Notes under the pieces: generated by a model
Told to the model about the DNA's origin: nothing
The model's input: the letters and a program-made list of their open reading frames with translations, nothing else
The model's database searches: none
Shown here: one piece after another, positions 40,876 to 49,125 of the stretch
How positions within the stretch are numbered: position 1 is the first letter of the stretch
Layout: each line of letters opens with the position of its first letter
NCBI GenBank assembly: GCA_045538175.1
Contig: JAZSQZ010000044.1
Location: forward strand, 10,758 to 74,757
Source: JAZSQZ01 sp045538175
Lineage (GTDB): Bacteria > Bacillota > Clostridia > Christensenellales > UBA1242
Length of the DNA stretch: 64,000 bases
Direction of reading: 5' to 3'
Made by a program: the position numbers and the translations under genes

Positions 40876-43104
40876 TTAGAATTTTTCGTGGATTGTTCTT
40901 GCGATAACGTCGTCTTGTTGTTCTTTTGTAAGTTTAACAAAGTTAACAGCGTAACCTGATACACGAATTGTAAGTTGTGGATATTTTTCTGGGTGGTTTT
41001 GTGCATCAATTAAAGTTTCTCTGCTGAATACGTTAACGTTTAAGTGGTGACCTCTACTTCTCATATAACCATCAAGAAGATTTGCAAGGTTAGTGATTTG
41101 TCCGTCTAAGTCTTTTCCAAGAGATGAAGGAACAATTGAGAATGTGTTAGAAATTCCGTCTCTTGCGTTTTCGTATTTTAATTTTGCAACTGATTCAAGA
41201 GAAGCAAGTGCGCCACTTGTATCTCTACCTGCCATAGGGTTAGCGCCAGGTGCTAGTGGTTCGCCAGCTTTTCTTCCATCAGGGGTAGAACCTGTCTTTT
41301 TGCCATAAACAACATTTGATGTGATTGTTAAGATACTTGTTGTTGCTTCTGCATTTCTATAAGTTTTGTGGCTTCTAACTTTGTTCATAAATCTGTTAAC
41401 AATGTCAACAGCGATTTCGTCAACTCTGTCATCGTTGTTACCATATTTTGGATAGTCGCCTGTGATTTCGTAATCAACAACCATACCATCTTCGTCTCTT
41501 ACAGTTTTAACTTTTGCATATTTAATTGCTGATAAACTATCTGTTGCACAAGAAAGTCCTGCAATACCTGTTGCGAAGAATCTGTGTACTTTGTTGTCGT
41601 GTAAAGCCATTTCTAATGCTTCGTAGCAATATTTATCGTGCATATAGTGGATACAGTTGAGTGTGTCAACATAAAGTTTAACAAGCCAATCCATCATTTG
41701 ATCGAATTTTTGCATAACTTCGTCGTAGTCAAGATATTCGCTTGTGATTGCTTCAAACTTAGGTGATACTTGGTCTTTTGTTTTTTCGTCAACACCACCA
41801 TTGATAGCGTAAAGCAAGCATTTTGCAAGGTTTGCTCTAGCACCAAAGAATTGCATATCTTTACCAACTCTCATACAACTTACGCAGCAAGCGATTGCAT
41901 AATCGTCGCCCATAAATTCTCTCATAAGGTCATCATTTTCATATTGAATTGCACAAGTTTTGATTGACATCTTTGCGCAATATCTCTTGAATTTTTCTGG
42001 AAGTTGTTGTGACCAAAGAATTGTAAGGTTTGGTTCAGGTGAGTGGCCAAGGTTGTCAAGAGTATGTAAAATTCTAAAAGCAGTTTTTGTTACAAGTGGT
42101 CTGCCATCAAGTGCCATACCACCGATTGCTTCTGTAACCCAAGTTGGGTCGCCTGAGAACAACTTGTTGTATTCTGGTGTTCTCATAAATTTTACAATTC
42201 TAAGTTTCATAACAAAATGGTCGATAAGTTCTTGTGCTTGTTCTTCTGTTAAAGTACCATTTTTTAAGTCCCTTTCGATATAAATATCAAGGAATGTGCT
42301 GTTTCTACCGATAGACATTGCAGCACCGTTTTGATCTTTAACTGCACCAAGGTAACCAAAGTATAAAAATTGAACTGCTTCTTGTGCATTTTTTGCAGGT
42401 CCAGAAATATCAAAACCATAACTTGCAGCCATTGTTTTAAGGTCGTTTAAAGCTTTGATTTGGTCGCTTGTTTCTTCTCTTGTTCTAATTGTTTCTTCGC
42501 TAAAGTTAGTAACTTCAGATTTTAAGAAAGCCTTTTTGTCTTCGATAAGTCTATTAACACCGTAAAGAGCAACTCTACGATAGTCACCAATAATTCTTCC
42601 TCTGCCATAAGCATCTGGAAGACCAGTGATGATACCAACGTGTCTTGCTTTTCTCATTTCTTCTGTGTAAACATCAAAAACACCTTGGTTGTGAGTTTTA
42701 CGATATTTTGTGAAAGTTTCTCTTACAGTTGGGTCAATTTCGTATCCGTAGGAAGTAAGTGCACTTTCGCTAGAACGGATACCACCAAATGTGTATAAGC
42801 CTCTTTTAAAAGGTTTGTCTGTTTGTACGCCAACAATCTTTTCTAAGTCTTTGTTTAAGTAACCAGGTCCGTGGCTTGTGATTGTTGATACGATAGATGT
42901 GTCAGCATCTAAAACGCCACCTTTTTCTCTTTCTTGTTGGTTTAATTCGTTTACTTGTTCAACAAGTTTTTTTGTTGCTTCTGTTGGTTCGCAAAGAAAA
43001 TTGTCGTCACCTTCGTAAACTGTGTAGTTATTCAATATGAAATCTCTAACGTTGATTTCTTCACACCAACTGCCTTCTTTAAAATCAATCCATTCTTCTC
43101 TCAT
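40876..43104 (-). CDS. pflB: Formate C-acetyltransferase (pyruvate formate-lyase)
   Basis: A 742-residue glycyl-radical enzyme. The catalytic cysteine pair lies in [10 protein letters not shown]; the glycine-radical site is RVSGYAVNF near the C-terminus. It converts pyruvate and CoA to acetyl-CoA and formate during fermentation, and demands strict anaerobiosis for the radical. pflA precedes it by six bases on the same strand, the reverse of the common pflB-pflA order. Length and motifs match true pyruvate formate-lyase rather than choline or glycerol homologues. Confidence 0.96.
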   Translation of the reverse strand: MREEWIDFKEGSWCEEINVRDFILNNYTVYEGDDNFLCEPTEATKKLVEQVNELNQQEREKGGVLDADTSIVSTITSHGPGYLNKDLEKIVGVQTDKPFKRGLYTFGGIRSSESALTSYGYEIDPTVRETFTKYRKTHNQGVFDVYTEEMRKARHVGIITGLPDAYGRGRIIGDYRRVALYGVNRLIEDKKAFLKSEVTNFSEETIRTREETSDQIKALNDLKTMAASYGFDISGPAKNAQEAVQFLYFGYLGAVKDQNGAAMSIGRNSTFLDIYIERDLKNGTLTEEQAQELIDHFVMKLRIVKFMRTPEYNKLFSGDPTWVTEAIGGMALDGRPLVTKTAFRILHTLDNLGHSPEPNLTILWSQQLPEKFKRYCAKMSIKTCAIQYENDDLMREFMGDDYAIACCVSCMRVGKDMQFFGARANLAKCLLYAINGGVDEKTKDQVSPKFEAITSEYLDYDEVMQKFDQMMDWLVKLYVDTLNCIHYMHDKYCYEALEMALHDNKVHRFFATGIAGLSCATDSLSAIKYAKVKTVRDEDGMVVDYEITGDYPKYGNNDDRVDEIAVDIVNRFMNKVRSHKTYRNAEATTSILTITSNVVYGKKTGSTPDGRKAGEPLAPGANPMAGRDTSGALASLESVAKLKYENARDGISNTFSIVPSSLGKDLDGQITNLANLLDGYMRSRGHHLNVNVFSRETLIDAQNHPEKYPQLTIRVSGYAVNFVKLTKEQQDDVIARTIHEKF

Positions 43105-43110
43105 AATTTT

Positions 43111-43830
43111 TTACCCTTTTAATATTTTATTTGCAAGTTCCACCTGTTCTTTTGTTGGTGGCTCTATGCCTTTAAGTTTATAGTCTATACCTAACTTTTT
43201 GTATTTTTCTACACCATAAGTATGATATGGTAAAATTTCTATGTTCTCTACATTGTTAAGCGTATCAATAAATTTTCTTAAACTCTTTAAAGATTCTTCA
43301 TCATCATTTATTGTAGGAATCAAAACGTGTCTTATCCATACAGGTTTTTTGATTTCGTCTAAGTATCTTGCAAACTTTAAGATATTTGCGTTTGGATGCC
43401 CTGTAAGTTTTTGGTGATTTTCGCTTGTTATGTGCTTTATGTCAAGCATAACAAGATCCGTAACTTGCATAAGTTCATCAAACTTTTTCTTGGTTTCTAT
43501 CGTGTCTGTATATGTGACGCCCGATGTGTCAAGACAAGTATGTATGTTTTCTTCCTTTAATGCACGGAAAAGTTTTGTTACAAACTCAATTTGCATCAAT
43601 GGCTCTCCACCAGAAACTGTAACACCGCCTGTTGTACCATAATAATGTTTGTATTTTTTAATCTCAAACATCAATTCTTCAATGCTTGTTTCTTTGCCAA
43701 AGTTCAAAAGCCAAGTGTCAGGATTGTGACAAAACAAGCATCTCATAGGACAGCCCTGCACAAAAATTACAAAGCGAATCCCGGGGCCATCAACGGTTCC
43801 GAAAGTTTCTATCGAATGAATCTTTCCCAT
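43111..43830 (-). CDS. pflA: Pyruvate formate-lyase activating enzyme (radical SAM)
   Basis: A 239-residue radical SAM protein. The cluster motif is CPMRCLFC (CxxxCxxC) at about 26-33; ETFGTVDGPGIRFVIFVQG before it and GGVTVSGGEPLMQ after it are typical. It uses S-adenosylmethionine to create the glycyl radical on PflB. It is the first gene of the pflA-pflB operon, with a strong promoter and palindrome upstream. Confidence 0.96.
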   Translation of the reverse strand: MGKIHSIETFGTVDGPGIRFVIFVQGCPMRCLFCHNPDTWLLNFGKETSIEELMFEIKKYKHYYGTTGGVTVSGGEPLMQIEFVTKLFRALKEENIHTCLDTSGVTYTDTIETKKKFDELMQVTDLVMLDIKHITSENHQKLTGHPNANILKFARYLDEIKKPVWIRHVLIPTINDDEESLKSLRKFIDTLNNVENIEILPYHTYGVEKYKKLGIDYKLKGIEPPTKEQVELANKILKG

Positions 43831-43864
43831 AGAATTTCCCTAAATTTTAGATATATTTTTTTGA

Positions 43865-43886
43865 TGCGAAATCGACTTTTTTCGCA
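43865..43886. promoter_or_regulatory. Palindrome downstream of the pfl promoter (operator candidate)
   Basis: Inverted repeat TGCGAAA (43865-43871) / TTTCGCA (43880-43886) with eight bases between, starting about eight bases after the -10 box of pflA: position fits a repressor operator or a small leader hairpin. Confidence 0.55.
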
Positions 43887-43893
43887 CCGGAAT

Positions 43894-43922
43894 ATCTTAA
43901 CACAAAACAAAATATTTATCAA
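43894..43922 (-). promoter_or_regulatory. Promoter of pflA-pflB
   Basis: Minus strand TTGATA (43917-43922), 17-base spacer, TAAGAT (43894-43899). Confidence 0.75.
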
Positions 43923-44034
43923 TAGAAAGTTGCCCAAATTTATGATAATTTTTAAATTTTTTTTATAAATTTTCAACATTAGTATGGTATAAAAAATTTT
44001 TAATATGCAAAGTTGATTTTATCAATTTAAGTGA

Positions 44035-44063
44035 TTGCAATTAAAATTTATTTGTGCTATAAT
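44035..44063 (+). promoter_or_regulatory. Promoter of tRNA-Arg(CCT)
   Basis: TTGCAA (44035-44040), 17-base spacer, TATAAT (44058-44063) with a TGC extended -10. Confidence 0.82.
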
Positions 44064-44105
44064 GCCTAAGTCAAAAACACAAAAAATTAAAAACACCCAC
44101 AATAT

Positions 44106-44180
44106 GTTCCCGTAGTAAAGTGGATATTACGGTCCCCTCCTAAGGGATTGTCGGCTGTTCGAGTCAGCCCGGGAACGCCA
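44106..44180 (+). tRNA. tRNA-Arg (anticodon CCT)
   Basis: Cloverleaf: acceptor GTTCCCG / CGGGAAC, D-arm with GG, anticodon loop CTCCTAA (anticodon CCT, reads AGG), T-arm GGCTG-TTCGAGT-CAGCC, discriminator G and encoded CCA. Own promoter 43 bases upstream and terminator directly after. Confidence 0.97.
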
Positions 44181-44184
44181 AAAC

Positions 44185-44213
44185 AAAAAGACGACTTTTA
44201 GCCGTCTTTTTTA
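44185..44213. terminator. Terminator of tRNA-Arg(CCT) and the GmrSD-like gene
   Basis: Stem AAAAAGACG / CGTCTTTTT with a nine-base loop between the tRNA and the convergent gene. Confidence 0.82.
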
Positions 44214-46097
44214 TTCTATTTCATTTGTGTCTTCTAAGTCATCGTTACTTTCATCAACTATAATAGGAGTTACTTCTTCTTCATTAAAACACCAAGTGTT
44301 TTTTGCAAAATCAAGCAGTTTATTTTTTCTTTTTATTATTGAGTTTAGTGTCCACTTTTTATTCTCCAAGAAATTATCTAGCTCAAGTTGACTCATCAAC
44401 GGGGCATATTTAAAGAACTCACTATTTTTATCTTCAAAATCGTTTTTCCCTTTTGCAGAATTTGCTGATTTAGGATCAATTGTTAGATTCCCGATAGAAT
44501 GTAGGTACTCTTTATCAAATTTCTTTCTTTGTCCTATTTTTACAAATTTGTCATCTTTTAAAATACGAAACTTGTCTTTTTCGTTTGCTTGAGCAATTAT
44601 GTGCTCAATGGTTAATTTCTTTTTTGTATCTTTTTCCCATAGATGTTCAAAAGTCAAATTGGGATAATTTTTGCCTTTTTGGTTTCTTAAATAATTCTCG
44701 TAAGACCAAAAGAAATAGTTTCTATCTTGTGATGAATATTCTTTAAAAAACTCCTCATTCTCTAACTTTTTAAGAAATTTTTTATTATCGCCTAGAGAAA
44801 TTATTAATGTTTTAATTTCTTTAAACAAATTCTTGAAATCTCCTTTAAAATCTCTCGCCATGCTGAAGAATTTATCTTGATATTTATTTGATAGGTATTT
44901 CATTATGGTTAAACCCCTAAAGCAGAAGATTTCACACAAGTGGCACAACTCACAGAAATTTCCTTTATTTGGGGTTTCGTCAGAGTAGTGTGCTTTTATT
45001 AATAGTGGATAAATAGAAGCCATTCTATCTAATGCTAAGAGTTTAAAGAATTCTTTATATCTATTATTAAACATGTGTTCTATAGCAGTAAATGAGTTCT
45101 GTAAGTTATGTATATAATTATTTATGTATTCGTTGAGTTCGTTGCTTTTTATATTTTTTTCTTTTTCATCTACTGCTAAGTTTATATCTAATATCATTTT
45201 ATTAACTTTTTCTTTTAATTCTTCAAGATAATGTTGATAGGCTTTGTAGCTTTTTTGGCCACTTATTTTTTTATTTTTCCATCCTTCAAACGCAATAAAA
45301 GAATATTGTTGAATTGAACTTTCACTTATATTAAATTTTTCTTTTTCTCTAAGATTTTCATACTTTATAAAAATTTCATTAAAGATTTCTTGTATAGTAT
45401 CTAATGTGGAGTCATAATTTGTTAGGACTGTGGAAACTTTATACATCAAAAAACTTTTAGTTTTTTCCAAGTTTGTTAATAATTTGCCTCTATCATTTGT
45501 TGTCTCAAAAATCATTGCAGCTTCGCCTCTATCAGATACGCTATAAATAAGACAATTTGCTGAACTAATTCTTTCCATGTATCCTTCTAAATCTTCTTTT
45601 GTGCAATTTTCTAAATTTCTAATAAAAAAATTTTTTGCTTCTAAGAGATTTTTTTGTGCTGGTGTTGCAATAGAAGGATCGTTACTTTCTGATAGTATAT
45701 ATGATTTGAAAAAGTTATTATCTTGTTTTTGAAGTTTGAGTATAGGGTTGTTGTTATGATCGCATATGTATTTTTTTGATAAAGATTCAATAGTTGTACT
45801 CCCTATTTTTTCTTGTTTCATTTTATTTATTAAACAATATATAAAAATTACAAGAGTTGTTATTCTCTGTTGTCCATCTACAATTTCATATGTTTCGGTA
45901 GGTAAACCTTCTTTTTTTTGCAAAAGAATAGTTCCATAATAATATTTTTTATGGTTTTCAGCGGCACTGAAATCATTTAAAAAATCTTTCAATTGTTTTT
46001 CTGACCAAGCGTAACTTCTCTGATAGTCTGGAATTTCAAATCGTCTACCTTCTTCAAATATACTTTCAATACTTAGTTTTCCGTTTTCGATTTCCAT
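44211..46097 (-). CDS. GmrSD-like modification-dependent endonuclease (DUF262/DUF1524)
   Basis: A 628-residue protein fused from the two GmrSD parts. The N-terminal DUF262 region has FEIPDYQRSYAWSEKQLKDFL (about 18-38), IVDGQQRITTL (about 72-82, the NTP-binding motif) and FETTNDRGKLLTNLEK (about 198-213). The C-terminal DUF1524 region holds an HNH-like nuclease: LTIEHIIAQAN, then YLHSIGNLTI. These cut DNA with modified bases such as glucosylated cytosine and act against phages. The gene stands alone, converging onto tRNA-Arg(CCT), and has more mixed codon use than the surrounding housekeeping genes, so it may be an acquired element. GGAG precedes the ATG. Confidence 0.92.
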   Translation of the reverse strand: MEIENGKLSIESIFEEGRRFEIPDYQRSYAWSEKQLKDFLNDFSAAENHKKYYYGTILLQKKEGLPTETYEIVDGQQRITTLVIFIYCLINKMKQEKIGSTTIESLSKKYICDHNNNPILKLQKQDNNFFKSYILSESNDPSIATPAQKNLLEAKNFFIRNLENCTKEDLEGYMERISSANCLIYSVSDRGEAAMIFETTNDRGKLLTNLEKTKSFLMYKVSTVLTNYDSTLDTIQEIFNEIFIKYENLREKEKFNISESSIQQYSFIAFEGWKNKKISGQKSYKAYQHYLEELKEKVNKMILDINLAVDEKEKNIKSNELNEYINNYIHNLQNSFTAIEHMFNNRYKEFFKLLALDRMASIYPLLIKAHYSDETPNKGNFCELCHLCEIFCFRGLTIMKYLSNKYQDKFFSMARDFKGDFKNLFKEIKTLIISLGDNKKFLKKLENEEFFKEYSSQDRNYFFWSYENYLRNQKGKNYPNLTFEHLWEKDTKKKLTIEHIIAQANEKDKFRILKDDKFVKIGQRKKFDKEYLHSIGNLTIDPKSANSAKGKNDFEDKNSEFFKYAPLMSQLELDNFLENKKWTLNSIIKRKNKLLDFAKNTWCFNEEEVTPIIVDESNDDLEDTNEIE

Positions 46098-46217
46098 AAT
46101 TCCTCCTTAAACATAAACTATTATAGCACACATTTTGATGTTTGTCTTGTCTATGATACTATTATTAAATGTTACAAAATAGAAATAGTATAAAACATTT
46201 TTTATTTTTGATATTTG

Positions 46218-46226
46218 TGCTATAAT
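46218..46226 (+). promoter_or_regulatory. Extended -10 promoter of the 184-aa gene (leaderless)
   Basis: TGCTATAAT ends six bases before the ATG at 46233, so the predicted transcript starts at or near the start codon. No Shine-Dalgarno exists. Confidence 0.65.
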
Positions 46227-46232
46227 AAAAAT

Positions 46233-46787
46233 ATGAAAGTTTTGATTGATAAAAATTTAGCGACATTAATTCATGTGTATGACATTTTAAATGGTGGGTA
46301 TTATGCTGCTCATCATCAATTAAGGTTCTTTGATGATAAAGCATATAGACTTTATCAGAATAAAGATTGGGAAGGGTTAAAAAACCTATATTATGAGTTA
46401 AAAGATACTGTGCCTGAATGGATTTTAAAGTTTGTTGAAAATTCAAAAGGTATAAGATATTTTTGTTGTGATGGGTGTCACGATGCAAGGGTAATTGGTG
46501 TTGACTATGTAGGTGATGGGCTAAATATTAAACTTGGCACAACCGGTATGCTTGGGTGTCTTGATGTTGGAAACACTTGTGTGGTAAAAATAAAAACCAA
46601 AACTTCAAATGCTTGTAATGAGTTTGTTTATGATTTTGAGTGCTTTGAGAAAATGTATTGGCTTAGCACAGATATTACATTTGAAGAAGGCACAGTTAAC
46701 TTTGAGTTGGGGGTACAAGTATTTAACGGAAATTCTCACGAAGACATATGTTATCGTTTTAAGATTTTAGACATAGAGATTGAATAA
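46233..46787 (+). CDS. Hypothetical protein, 184 residues
   Basis: A soluble protein that I cannot assign with confidence. It has a helical first third (DKNLATLIHVYDILNG) and a beta-rich remainder with the phrase CCDGCHDARVIGVDYVGDGLNI, a His-Asp pair in a pattern seen in several small immunity-like and DUF families. No signal peptide or membrane helix. It appears leaderless (a TATAAT six bases before the ATG) and has its own terminator. It lies just beyond the GmrSD-like gene, divergently arranged, with a 135-base spacer. Confidence 0.65.
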   Translation: MKVLIDKNLATLIHVYDILNGGYYAAHHQLRFFDDKAYRLYQNKDWEGLKNLYYELKDTVPEWILKFVENSKGIRYFCCDGCHDARVIGVDYVGDGLNIKLGTTGMLGCLDVGNTCVVKIKTKTSNACNEFVYDFECFEKMYWLSTDITFEEGTVNFELGVQVFNGNSHEDICYRFKILDIEIE

Positions 46788-46788
46788 C

Positions 46789-46817
46789 AAAAAGCAGTTG
46801 TTAAGACTGCTTTTTTT
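46789..46817 (+). terminator. Terminator after the 184-aa gene
   Basis: Stem AAAAAGCAGT / ACTGCTTTTT with a seven-base loop. Confidence 0.88.
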
Positions 46818-46874
46818 GTTTAATAAATTGCCTTTATATGTGTTTTATTGTAAAATGAAATTAAGGAGAAAAAT

Positions 46875-47378
46875 ATGGATTACGGCAAACAAAACAATCT
46901 AAATGTAACAACAGTTACAAAAGACGAAAGGACAAACGCTTGCAATGCGATAATTATAAAAGTTGAAAATGGCGAAAAGTTTTTCTTGTTAGGTTTAAGA
47001 GCAAAACATAAGTCAGGTGGTGGACAATGGGGACTTGTAGGTGGCACGCAAGCAGTGGGCGAGACAATGGAAGAAACCCTAAAAAGAGAACTGTTTGAAG
47101 AGATAGGAATTGAAGTTAATATTGAAGATATAAAGTGGAACAACTTTTTTCAATGCATAGCAACTGAGAAAGTTCATTTTGACCATCACGGTTTTGTTGT
47201 TGAAAAGTGGACAGGGGAAATTCAAAACAAAGAGCCAAACAAGTGTGATGATTTAAGATGGTTTAGCGAAAAAGAATTACCACTTGATAACTTTTTTGTT
47301 TCAAAGGGAAATCTTGTAAATTATCTAAACGGCGAAAAATACAACAACAAAACAAACTTTACATATAAAAAAGATTAA
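46875..47378 (+). CDS. Nudix hydrolase (MutT-like)
   Basis: A 167-residue Nudix protein. The Nudix box is complete: GTQAVGE, then TMEETLK and RELFEEIGI, at about 56-78. The short N- and C-terminal flanks give no substrate clue; similar proteins hydrolyse oxidised or non-canonical NTPs or NDP-sugars. It is the first gene of a run (Nudix, PfkB kinase, flavoprotein) with gaps of 24 and 12 bases, likely one operon. AAGGAG precedes the ATG. Confidence 0.9.
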   Translation: MDYGKQNNLNVTTVTKDERTNACNAIIIKVENGEKFFLLGLRAKHKSGGGQWGLVGGTQAVGETMEETLKRELFEEIGIEVNIEDIKWNNFFQCIATEKVHFDHHGFVVEKWTGEIQNKEPNKCDDLRWFSEKELPLDNFFVSKGNLVNYLNGEKYNNKTNFTYKKD

Positions 47379-47402
47379 AAACATTTTTAAGGGGAAACAA
47401 AA

Positions 47403-48431
47403 ATGGCAAAAACAGAAAAGATTGTTGCTTTTGGGGAGATAATGTTACGACTTACTCCACCAGATTATACGACAATTGCACAAGCAAGAAACTTTATTGC
47501 AAACTATGGTGGGGGAGAAGCAAATGTTTTGGTGTCCTTATCACACCTAGGACACAATACAGAATTTGTCACAAAACTTCCTGACAATCAACTTGGAGAT
47601 TCTGCAATAAAACATTTAAAAAGTCACGGGGTAGAAACTGACAATATCGTTAGGGGTGGCTCTAACCTTGGTATGTATTTTGTTGAAACAGGTTTTGGTG
47701 GTAGACCGTCAAAGGTTTTATATAATCGTAGATATTCTTCTGTTACAACAATTGAACCTGACGAAATTGATTATGACAAAGTTTTTGCAAACGCAACTTG
47801 GTTTCACTTATCAGGCATAACTTTAGCCCTTGGTAATCACGTAAGAAACGTTGCTTTTAAGTGCTTAGAATATGCTGAAAAATATAATGTAAAAGTTTCG
47901 TTTGACTTTAACTATAGGTCAAAACTTTGGAATTCTATCGAAGAAGCAAGACCTTACTTTAAAAAGGTTATACCTTATGTTGATGTATTGTTTGCAAATC
48001 ATTTTGACATTCAAGAAATTTTAGAAGTAAGTTTGGATAATGCTTGCGAAGATATCATCACAAAGAAAATTGAGTTATCAAAAAAACTTTTAACACAAAC
48101 AAAGATAAGTTATATTTTTGGTACAGACAGGGTTGTGCATACTGCAAGTGACAACTCACTTTCATCTTACTGTGTAGGAAGAAATGATGAGTACAAAAGC
48201 GAAGGGCCTATTAGATTTTCTATTTATGATAGAATCGGTGGTGGCGACGCTTTTGCTTCAGGCGTAATTCACGGACTTATTAAAGACTATAAAAACATTG
48301 AGTATGCCTTAAAGTTTGGTCTTGCAACTTCTATTTTAGAGCATACATTATATGGTGATGTGTCAACTCTTTCTGAAAGCGAAGTTGAAGAGTTTATAAA
48401 AACAAATGGTAACGCAAGCATTCAAAGATAA
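47403..48431 (+). CDS. PfkB-family sugar kinase, 2-keto-3-deoxygluconate kinase-like
   Basis: A 342-residue ribokinase-superfamily enzyme. The N-terminal VAFGEIMLRLTPPDY and YGGGEANVLVSLSHLG are typical of KDG kinases; the C-terminal RIGGGDAFASGVIHGL (about 278-293) carries the anion hole and catalytic Asp. It phosphorylates a sugar acid, feeding the Entner-Doudoroff-like breakdown of uronates. No KDPG aldolase is present nearby, so the substrate is not certain. Second gene of a likely three-gene operon. Confidence 0.88.
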   Translation: MAKTEKIVAFGEIMLRLTPPDYTTIAQARNFIANYGGGEANVLVSLSHLGHNTEFVTKLPDNQLGDSAIKHLKSHGVETDNIVRGGSNLGMYFVETGFGGRPSKVLYNRRYSSVTTIEPDEIDYDKVFANATWFHLSGITLALGNHVRNVAFKCLEYAEKYNVKVSFDFNYRSKLWNSIEEARPYFKKVIPYVDVLFANHFDIQEILEVSLDNACEDIITKKIELSKKLLTQTKISYIFGTDRVVHTASDNSLSSYCVGRNDEYKSEGPIRFSIYDRIGGGDAFASGVIHGLIKDYKNIEYALKFGLATSILEHTLYGDVSTLSESEVEEFIKTNGNASIQR

Positions 48432-48443
48432 GGGGGAAAACAA

Positions 48444-48980
48444 ATGAAAAAAGTTGTAATTATTTCATCAACACCAAGGGTAAATGGTAATTCCGAAGTT
48501 CTTGCAAAAGAGTTTGCAAAGGGCGCAACTGATGCAGGCAATCAAGTTTACTTTATAAACTTAAGAGATTATGACCTAAATTATTGTAAAGGTTGCTATG
48601 CCTGTAAAAAAATAGGCAAATGTATACACAATGATGGTATGGATGAAATTGTAAATAAGATTTTAGCAAGTGATGTTTTAGTGCTTGCAACACCTGTATA
48701 TTTCTATTCTATGAGTGGTCAGCTTAAAGTCTTTATCGATAGACTTGTTCCTGTTTACGAAGAGATAAGAACAGATATTTATATGATTTTATCTCAATGG
48801 GATAGCGACAAAGAAATAATGGAAAACACAGTAAACGCAATTCGTGGTTGTACTAGAGATTGCCTTGAAAACTGCGAAGAAAAAGGCATAATTTATGGTG
48901 TAGGATTATCAGAACTTGGCGAAGCCGAGAAGAATGCGGAATATTTAAAACAAGCCTACAATATGGGAAAATCAGTCTAA
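48444..48980 (+). CDS. Flavodoxin-fold NAD(P)H-dependent FMN reductase
   Basis: A 178-residue protein of the NADPH-dependent FMN reductase/iron-sulfur flavoprotein group. SSTPRVNGNSEVLAKEF (8-24) binds the FMN phosphate; YCKGCYACKKIGKCIHN (about 47-63) has the cysteine cluster of this group, and LATPVYFYSMSGQLKVF (about 83-99) contacts the flavin. It would carry electrons or reduce quinone-like acceptors in an anaerobe. Last gene in the run after the PfkB kinase, followed by a terminator. Confidence 0.9.
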   Translation: MKKVVIISSTPRVNGNSEVLAKEFAKGATDAGNQVYFINLRDYDLNYCKGCYACKKIGKCIHNDGMDEIVNKILASDVLVLATPVYFYSMSGQLKVFIDRLVPVYEEIRTDIYMILSQWDSDKEIMENTVNAIRGCTRDCLENCEEKGIIYGVGLSELGEAEKNAEYLKQAYNMGKSV

Positions 48981-48985
48981 AAAGC

Positions 48986-49018
48986 AAATACCTTAAGATA
49001 CAACTTAAGGTATTTTTA
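48986..49018 (+). terminator. Terminator after the FMN reductase
   Basis: Stem AAATACCTTAAG / CTTAAGGTATTT with a six-base loop. Confidence 0.88.
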
Positions 49019-49125
49019 TTTATAAAAACTAATAATTATTCATTTTAAAAATTTGCCAACTTTTTGTTTGAAAAATGGGTTTTGTATGCTACACTCATAG
49101 AGAGAAAAACATAGGAGAATTATTT

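Noticed and set aside
44106..46233. An integrated element bounded by a tRNA attachment site
   Set aside because: No integrase and no repeat of the tRNA 3' end could be found by eye; left as a hypothesis only.
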